A stretch of DNA of 64,000 nt. It comes from Spirochaetaceae bacterium UBA5556 (GTDB lineage Bacteria > Spirochaetota > Spirochaetia > Treponematales > Rectinemataceae). The notes beneath the pieces are model-generated. The model worked only from the letters and a program-made list of their open reading frames with translations. It made no database searches and had not been told where the DNA came from. This document shows, piece by piece, positions 58,723-64,000 of the stretch (positions are counted from its first letter, which is position 1; the number at the start of each line of letters is the position of its first letter). The position numbers and the translations under genes are program-made. The stretch spans positions 182,385-246,384 of the forward strand of contig DIMW01000004.1 of assembly GCA_002425765.1 (NCBI GenBank), given 5' to 3'.

Positions 58723-59807
58723 GGCCGCCATCCTTTCAAAAGCTCAATTCCGTCTTTGTATATCATCGCCAGCGTGCCCTGCTTCACAGAGACCGAGATG
58801 GCATCCGGCGCAACCCGCTCCACAAGGCCATGTTTCAGGATAAGTACCTCAGAGTCCAGCGATTCGGATGCGCCCTCTATCTGCAAAACCGCCACCGTCG
58901 CGCCTCCCGTGGGCCTGAGTGCAAAAAATTGCACATCCTCGTCCCAATCGGCAGAGCCGCCCTCCCCTCTATTTAATTCAATCTTTTTTATATAATTACC
59001 TTTTATGTTATAGTAAATTAGCTGCGTCCCACAGGCGATAATCACGTGTGAGTCATCCTCTGCAAAGGCTGTCGTTGCCTGAAGCGCGAACTGCTGTTTG
59101 AGCGTTGATTCAGAAATTTTGATATATGAAGACTCCGAGTGTCTGTAAGTCTCGATTTTTTGAGGAGAAAGGCCTTTCAAGACAACAACATATTTGCTGT
59201 CACCGGAAACTGCGACGCCATAGATAGCCCGAATGTTCTGAAAACCAGCCCCTACACTGAAAACAGGCGCTCCATGAACGTCAAAAACGCGCAGAGAACC
59301 GTCCAACAGGCCCACGGCAATTACTTGAGAAGACGCATCGAGGGCGGTGACAGGCATTGAAAACTCTTTTTCCCACAATATCGCGCCCTGTCCGTTGATC
59401 CGGGCAATGCCCATCTGATCAGCGCGGACAAGAATTCGCCATGAGGCTTTAAACCATGGGTACGCATATGCCGGCACGCGGGACTGACCATCTCTTCCAT
59501 ACAACTGCAGATTGGTTGCGAGTCGGTCATAGATGATCCACCCCTGATTATCGATTGCAGCCTTCCCTTGATATGTCTGTGTATACAACCGATTGGCCGT
59601 GATGTCGATATACCCTAGCTCTGAATCTCCCAGAAACGACAACAGCGCATCCGGAGAAGACTGCATATTGGCCACATCCTGGGCTTGAGAAAAGGGTAGG
59701 AAAACGCATTTTTCCGCTGCATTTTCCTGTCTCGTGCTCCGTATCGAAAAAAGCGAAAAGAGAAGTGCTGCTATAATGAGGACTACAGTATACGTTCGCT
59801 TTTTCAT
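58719..59807 (-). CDS. Membrane-anchored beta-propeller-like protein of unknown function
   Basis: The 362-residue protein has an N-terminal membrane anchor (YTVVLIIAALLFSLFSI at about 5-21) and then repeating beta segments typical of PQQ/WD40-like propellers: ELGYIDITANRLYTQTYQGKAAIDNQGWIIY, QVIAVGLLDGSLRVFDVHG and SKYVVVLKGLS. I cannot count blades with confidence. The ATG at 59807 is preferred over 59831. It is the first gene of a two-gene unit with the M23-like exported protein. Confidence 0.75.
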   Translation of the reverse strand: MKKRTYTVVLIIAALLFSLFSIRSTRQENAAEKCVFLPFSQAQDVANMQSSPDALLSFLGDSELGYIDITANRLYTQTYQGKAAIDNQGWIIYDRLATNLQLYGRDGQSRVPAYAYPWFKASWRILVRADQMGIARINGQGAILWEKEFSMPVTALDASSQVIAVGLLDGSLRVFDVHGAPVFSVGAGFQNIRAIYGVAVSGDSKYVVVLKGLSPQKIETYRHSESSYIKISESTLKQQFALQATTAFAEDDSHVIIACGTQLIYYNIKGNYIKKIELNRGEGGSADWDEDVQFFALRPTGGATVAVLQIEGASESLDSEVLILKHGLVERVAPDAISVSVKQGTLAMIYKDGIELLKGWRP

Positions 59808-59908
59808 CGTACCTTGATGGTGCACGGGCATGGCGAATGAGTCAAGACTGCGCAGTGCTTTCCCTGTCCAGTGTTATAGGATATCTTTTAGAAGAGGATC
59901 GATATCAG

Positions 59909-60343
59909 ATGCAGCCAGAATATGCTTCCCTGTTTAAACGCGCCCACGAGGTGTGTGAACAAAGTTACGCCCCGTACTCGCATTTCCGCGTCGGAGCCGC
60001 ATTGCTCTGCGAAGACGGCAGCGTCATCACCGGCGTGAATGTCGAGAACCGGAGTTTTGGACTGACAATATGCGCTGAACGCAATGCGATTGCGGCCGCG
60101 GTAACGGCCGGCGAGACAAAATTCAAGGCCCTCGTCATCGCGACGCCCGACGCGACCTACCCCGTGAGTCCCTGCGGAGCATGCCGGCAGGTAATCTCCG
60201 AGTTCATGCCTTCGTCCGCGGCGGTCATCTTTGGCAATGCCGAAGATTCATACGTGGCCTCAACCGTCGGAGAGCTCCTGCCGCACGATGCGCTACACGA
60301 CCTTTCTTCCGGTCAGGTGCAGGATGGGCAGATGCGCTCATAA
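59909..60343 (+). CDS. cdd: Cytidine deaminase
   Basis: Zinc enzyme deaminating cytidine and deoxycytidine. The zinc/catalytic motif is CAERNA (Cys-Ala-Glu), and the other two ligands are in SPCGACRQV; SYAPYSHFRVGAAL and GVNVENRSFGLTICAE match the homotetrameric class. ATG at 59909 gives 144 residues; the frame opens at 59837 with sequence unlike the family. Its end overlaps the convergent recN end by 6 bp. Confidence 0.95.
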   Translation: MQPEYASLFKRAHEVCEQSYAPYSHFRVGAALLCEDGSVITGVNVENRSFGLTICAERNAIAAAVTAGETKFKALVIATPDATYPVSPCGACRQVISEFMPSSAAVIFGNAEDSYVASTVGELLPHDALHDLSSGQVQDGQMRS

Positions 60344-62041
60344 GAGAGCTTGGGATTGAGACTGGTCCAAAAGCTCCGCCGCATGGGTGCGGGAAACGTC
60401 GCTCTCTGATGAGCCCGAGAGCATTCGCGCGATTTCTGATTCCCGCTCCTGTCGCGATAAAAAGCGCAGAGAAGTGCTTGTTCTCCCATTGGTGATATAT
60501 TTGTCGACCTTCCCCTGTTGGTCAGCCCGGGCGGCAATCGTGGCCAGGTGCGTTACGCAGAGAATTTGTCGGTATTGACTCAACTGCTTCAGATAATTTC
60601 CCACCGCGACACCCACCTGTCCGCCGATGCCCGTATCAATCTCATCGAAGACCAGAGTCTCTACGACATCGTGAGCGGCGAGCACCGCCTTGAGCGCGAG
60701 GGCGAATCTGGAGAGCTCGCCTCCAGAGGCGATACGAGACAGCGGGCGCTCCGGCTCGCCCGGGTTGGGCGCAATGTAAAATTCCACTTCGTCGATACCC
60801 CGGGATGTCGCCCTGTATGCACCGTGTTCATCCACGGTTCTTGTGACGCGGAGATCGACGCGTACATCGGGCATTCCCAAGCTCTTGACGATCTTCTCGA
60901 TTGAAGATGACATCGCGGAAGCGGCGGCCACGCGCTTTTCTGAAAGCCGCAGCGCTGCGCCGAGAGCTCTCTCTTTCAATGATTTCACTTGTTTTTCGAG
61001 TTCGGCGGCGTTCTCGTCCGCATGGGAAAGTATCTCCAATGTCGCTCGGGCGCTCTCATACTTATTGAGCACATCAGAAAGCTGGGGTCCATACTTGCGC
61101 TTGAGTCTCTGCAGTTCGGAGAGCCTGTGCTCAATGCTTTCCAGTCTGGCGGGGTCAAATCGAAGGTTCGCCCGATAGCTGTTTATCGATTCGGATACAT
61201 CCTCAAGTTCATAGTATACGGCAGACAGTCTCTCCGACAAAGAGCCGAGATGGCCATCTATTGTTTTTGCATTTTCGATATCAGACCGAACCCGCTTCAG
61301 AGAATGCAACACATCCGTACCTTCGCCGGCGCCGAGCAAGTCTGCCGCCTCTGAGACGGTTCCAAACAGCTTTTCATGCTGTGAGAGTATTTTTTCCTCA
61401 GCCGCAAGCTGCTCATCTTCGTCTGGCTTTGGCTTTACGGATGAAATTTCCTTGATCACGAATTCGAGATAATCCGCTTGCTGGGAGCGCTTGGCTTTCT
61501 GTTCAAGAAGCTCATGGTATTCATGGAGGGCTTTTTTCCACTCGACATAGACACTCTCGTAGCTTCGAAGCTCCTGCTCCAAGAAGGCATACGAATCGAG
61601 CATATCGATATGCGTGGCGGGATCAATCAAGCGTTGGTGCTCATGTTGGCCGTGGATGTCAACGAGGTACTGGGTAAATTCAGCAAGTTCGTTTCTGGAG
61701 ACCTGTCGGTCCTGAATCCATGCAAGACTTCTGCCACTCTGCTTGAGAATTCGTCGGAGGAGTATGGTGTCTTTAGGAATCCAGTCGATTTCCTTCTCTC
61801 TGAGCCAGCGTTCAATCTCAGGGGTGTTACTGGCAGAAAAGAGTCCCGAGACAGAACATTCAGGTGCGCTTTCTCGAATAATAGAACTGTCCGCTCTCGC
61901 CCCTAGCAAGAAGCCGAGAGCATCGACAATCAGCGATTTCCCCGCGCCCGTCTCCCCGGAGAACACCGTCATCCCAGGCGAGAGTTCGAGGTCAATCTGC
62001 TCAATTATTGCGAAATTGCGCACCGAAAGCTGCTCAAGCAT
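60338..62041 (-). CDS. recN: DNA repair protein RecN
   Basis: SMC-like ATPase in double-strand break repair, 567 residues. Walker A GETGAGKS is at 29-36, the ABC signature is RIASGGELSRFALALK near 445, and Walker B VFDEIDTGIGG follows; two coiled-coil stretches lie between (about 150-380). MLEQLSVRNFAIIEQ is the usual start. It overlaps nadK by 8 bp; recN-nadK linkage is widely conserved. Confidence 0.96.
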   Translation of the reverse strand: MLEQLSVRNFAIIEQIDLELSPGMTVFSGETGAGKSLIVDALGFLLGARADSSIIRESAPECSVSGLFSASNTPEIERWLREKEIDWIPKDTILLRRILKQSGRSLAWIQDRQVSRNELAEFTQYLVDIHGQHEHQRLIDPATHIDMLDSYAFLEQELRSYESVYVEWKKALHEYHELLEQKAKRSQQADYLEFVIKEISSVKPKPDEDEQLAAEEKILSQHEKLFGTVSEAADLLGAGEGTDVLHSLKRVRSDIENAKTIDGHLGSLSERLSAVYYELEDVSESINSYRANLRFDPARLESIEHRLSELQRLKRKYGPQLSDVLNKYESARATLEILSHADENAAELEKQVKSLKERALGAALRLSEKRVAAASAMSSSIEKIVKSLGMPDVRVDLRVTRTVDEHGAYRATSRGIDEVEFYIAPNPGEPERPLSRIASGGELSRFALALKAVLAAHDVVETLVFDEIDTGIGGQVGVAVGNYLKQLSQYRQILCVTHLATIAARADQQGKVDKYITNGRTSTSLRFLSRQERESEIARMLSGSSESDVSRTHAAELLDQSQSQALL

Positions 62042-62888
62042 CGCTGTCTCCTGACCAGCCTAATTTTGTCCTCAGCGCAGAGAAAAAGGCGTTCCCCGAA
62101 GGGACCACCAACAAGGCGGGCTTCTTATATTTTTCTATCTTGACTACATCATCTCTCTCCAAGGATATCATCTCATGCCCATCGACAGTGAGCAGCGCGC
62201 CTGTCTTTTTTGTCTCATCGATGGCAATTTCGACGGCGAGCGTGCCAGGAATTACCAGTGGTCTCGATGCCAGAGTAAACGGACAGATAGGGTTGATGAT
62301 GAGCGCGCTGATCTCCGGGTGAACGGCCGGTCCACCCGCTGCGAGGTTATACGCGGTAGATCCTGTAGGCGTGGAGACGATGAGTCCATCCGCCCGATAA
62401 TGGCCAAAGCACTCTTTGTTGACATAGAGACACATTCTGATCATGCGGGCGTTGCCCTCGGAAGATACGACAATGTCATTCAGAGCGATGCCTTTGTATA
62501 GGATCTTATTCTTCCGATAGGCCTGGACTTTCAGCATGAGACGTTTGGAAACCTCTATTGCCCTGTCCTGCCAACCATCAAAGGTGGCCGCCCATGTGTC
62601 CATCTTATTGGCCGCGATAAAGCCAAGTGTGCCTAAATTTATCGGCAAAATTGGAATACCGAGCGGTCCGGCGAAGCTCGCAGCATACAGAAGTGTGCCA
62701 TCACCTCCCAGACTGACCAAAAGGCCATATTGAGAAAAATCGGGATATTCTGAGATCGGACCGTGAAATGCGAGGACCTCCGCGCGCCAGCCCCGATCGC
62801 CCAATTGGGCTTGCACAATCTGCGCCGCATGGCCAGCATCATTCTTGTTGAGGTTTGCAAATATGAGCGCAGATTTGCTTTTTGACAT
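62034..62888 (-). CDS. nadK: NAD kinase
   Basis: Phosphorylates NAD to NADP, 284 residues. GGDGT is at 61-65, and the NAD-binding TPTGSTAYNLAAGGPAVHPEI region near 180-200 is intact. It lies between the DegT-like gene and recN, minus strand, and complements nadD at 7130. Confidence 0.96.
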   Translation of the reverse strand: MSKSKSALIFANLNKNDAGHAAQIVQAQLGDRGWRAEVLAFHGPISEYPDFSQYGLLVSLGGDGTLLYAASFAGPLGIPILPINLGTLGFIAANKMDTWAATFDGWQDRAIEVSKRLMLKVQAYRKNKILYKGIALNDIVVSSEGNARMIRMCLYVNKECFGHYRADGLIVSTPTGSTAYNLAAGGPAVHPEISALIINPICPFTLASRPLVIPGTLAVEIAIDETKKTGALLTVDGHEMISLERDDVVKIEKYKKPALLVVPSGNAFFSALRTKLGWSGDSDA

Positions 62889-62897
62889 AATCTTCTC

Positions 62898-63911
62898 CTA
62901 TGGCAATGTCGCTATTATTTTACCAATTTGGTCAACTTGCTGATTCAGAAGTTTATGATGCATAGGGAAAAGCACACAGCGCAAGGCTATTGAGCGCGCG
63001 GAAGGGAAAACTGTCTCGGCGTCTTGTCCAAGCATTGCAGAACTCGAGCTGAAGGCGAGTTCCGCCTGCACACCGTGTTTTTTCGCGTAGTCAATTATTT
63101 CTTTCGCACTTGTCTCGGAAAAAACAGGAAACGCATAGGCGGGCCACAACTCCGGCTCTTCAATCTGCAAACCTGAATGCCGAGTGCGCGCAAGCTGAGC
63201 CTGCAATATCTCTCTGATCGCTCTCCTGCGTTCCATCATTTGAGAATAACTTTTGAGCTGAGAAAGCCCCAAGGCGGCATTATAGTCCGTCATCTTTAAT
63301 TCTGAAGGCAGAGCCTCGTCAAGCGCGCGCAATATCTGGGCATCTCGTTTCCCTTTGGCACAGAGCAGCGCCCCTCCTCCCGTCGCTATTGGGGAATCGG
63401 CTTCAAGACCCCAGACCGAAAAATACGCAAAAGCCAAATTGGACTTGGACTGGCTGCCGCTTCCCAATGTCTGGGAGATGTCTTCAATGATGGGAACGCT
63501 AATCTTCTCAAGCAGAGAACCCGGAGGAAGCTTTCCAAGCGCATCGAATAAAATGATCGCGGAGGGGTCTGCGCGCTGGATGCTCTCTGTTGAAGGATGG
63601 AGAGTCTCCTCCTCAATATCGAGTATTATCGGAATAAATCCAATGTCTTCTACGGCATTTCTATGCCATGCGGGGGCCAGGGCTGAAATTGCTATTTTTG
63701 CGCCCGCACCCAATTCACAAATTTTCAGGGCCTTGAGCAGCGCACAATAGGGGCTCCTCAAGGCGATGGCATATTCAAATTGAAATTGCTCTTTAATAGC
63801 CTTTTCAAAACGGTCGCTGAAGATATCATCGACCACGGCGTCCTCGACCATTCTGCTCAAAACGAGGTCCATGTCTTTACGGGTAATATAAGAGGAAAAA
63901 ACTGATATCAT
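62898..63911 (-). CDS. DegT/DnrJ/EryC1-like protein lacking the PLP lysine
   Basis: A 337-residue fold-type I aminotransferase-like protein. The family opening MISVFSSYITRKDMDLVL and the PLP-associated VPIIEDISQTLGS (Asp144) are present. In the segment where sugar aminotransferases have SF-x3-4-K before TGEGG, this protein has FSVWGLEADSPIATGGG, without lysine, and without the histidine used by the C3-dehydratase variants. The SGT of the N-terminal helix is RSP. It is therefore probably not a transaminase. The start is ATG 63911; the longer TTG start at 63947 would fall in the -35 box. Confidence 0.82.
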   Translation of the reverse strand: MISVFSSYITRKDMDLVLSRMVEDAVVDDIFSDRFEKAIKEQFQFEYAIALRSPYCALLKALKICELGAGAKIAISALAPAWHRNAVEDIGFIPIILDIEEETLHPSTESIQRADPSAIILFDALGKLPPGSLLEKISVPIIEDISQTLGSGSQSKSNLAFAYFSVWGLEADSPIATGGGALLCAKGKRDAQILRALDEALPSELKMTDYNAALGLSQLKSYSQMMERRRAIREILQAQLARTRHSGLQIEEPELWPAYAFPVFSETSAKEIIDYAKKHGVQAELAFSSSSAMLGQDAETVFPSARSIALRCVLFPMHHKLLNQQVDQIGKIIATLP

Positions 63912-63918
63912 TGACTTT

Positions 63919-63947
63919 ATACTATCATTTTGACGCCCTACGGGCAA
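63919..63947 (-). promoter_or_regulatory. Promoter of the DegT-like/nadK/recN operon, predicted leaderless
   Basis: TTGCCC (63942-63947), 17 bp spacer, TAGTAT (63919-63924), then 7 nt to the ATG at 63911. No Shine-Dalgarno lies between. Confidence 0.55.
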
Positions 63948-64000
63948 GGCTTGAAGATTAACCGCGACAAGCAGAGAAAGGTGAGTCTGTATATATGCGA

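Overview
The window reads as chromosomal DNA from a treponeme-like spirochaete (Spirochaetota). The main reasons are a bacterial V-type ATPase operon in the order E, DUF2764, A, B, D, I, K, which I recall as the order in Treponema pallidum, an extra divergent EF-G-like GTPase, SpoVG without sporulation genes, a LytR-CpsA-Psr protein, and overall protein similarity to treponemes. Genus is uncertain; a Rectinema- or Treponema-like organism is my guess. I see no insertion sequence, prophage, CRISPR array or rRNA. Almost everything is housekeeping, in tightly overlapping operons.

Layout. 1-4.4 kb (minus): ispE, spoVG, tRNA-Gln, rplY, tilS and ftsH (cut by the window edge). 4.5-5.0 kb (plus): an extremely acidic small protein with its own promoter and terminator. 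5-9.5 kb (minus): rplU, rpmA, obg, nadD, yqeK, an LCP protein and rsfS. 9.6-13.6 kb (minus): ligA, a DUF167 gene and argS. 13.7-18.4 kb (plus): a NusG paralogue heading an operon for a degenerate three-subunit xanthine-dehydrogenase-like complex plus an RsmI-like methylase. 18.5-22.8 kb: mfd (minus) diverges from a pseudo-receiver protein and an ArsR-type regulator. 22.8-31.2 kb (minus): the V-ATPase operon followed by ispG. 31.4-31.8 kb: tRNAs Gly, Arg and Pro. 31.9-35.7 kb (plus): a Mg2+-transporting P-type ATPase with an elaborate leader and a PTS EIIA-like partner. 35.8-37.9 kb: EF-G-like GTPase. 38-39.4 kb (minus): slipin and nrdR. 40.8-47.8 kb (plus): a phosphatase, phosphosugar mutase, exonuclease, M23-like protein, glucokinase and UDP-glucose pyrophosphorylase, together a glucose to glucose-6-P to glucose-1-P to UDP-glucose route. 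47.8-52.3 kb (minus): lon followed by a molybdopterin oxidoreductase. 52.4-64 kb: mixed metabolism (PfkB kinase, GpmI, Apt, CYTH protein, YggS, two envelope proteins, Cdd, RecN, NAD kinase, DegT-like protein).

The most striking system is the untranslated region before the MgtA-type ATPase. It has a strong promoter, a 37-codon leader peptide with an acidic/proline block (TEPEDPFPRP) like the Mg2+-sensing MgtL peptide of enterobacteria, and an 8+6 bp hairpin that buries the mgtA ribosome binding site. The anti-SD strand of that hairpin is also complementary to the leader peptide's own ribosome binding site, so the two pairings exclude each other. This looks like an independently built Mg2+-responsive translational switch, with a co-transcribed EIIA-like protein that may sense a second signal.

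A second recurring theme is predicted leaderless transcription. Four operon-leading genes (ispE, ligA, arsR, the DegT-like gene) have a promoter whose -10 box lies only 6-9 nt before the ATG, with no Shine-Dalgarno sequence. A third theme is catalytic decay: the XDH-like large subunit, the DegT-like protein, the EF-G-like GTPase, a receiver-like protein and an M23-like protein each lack residues their families normally need.
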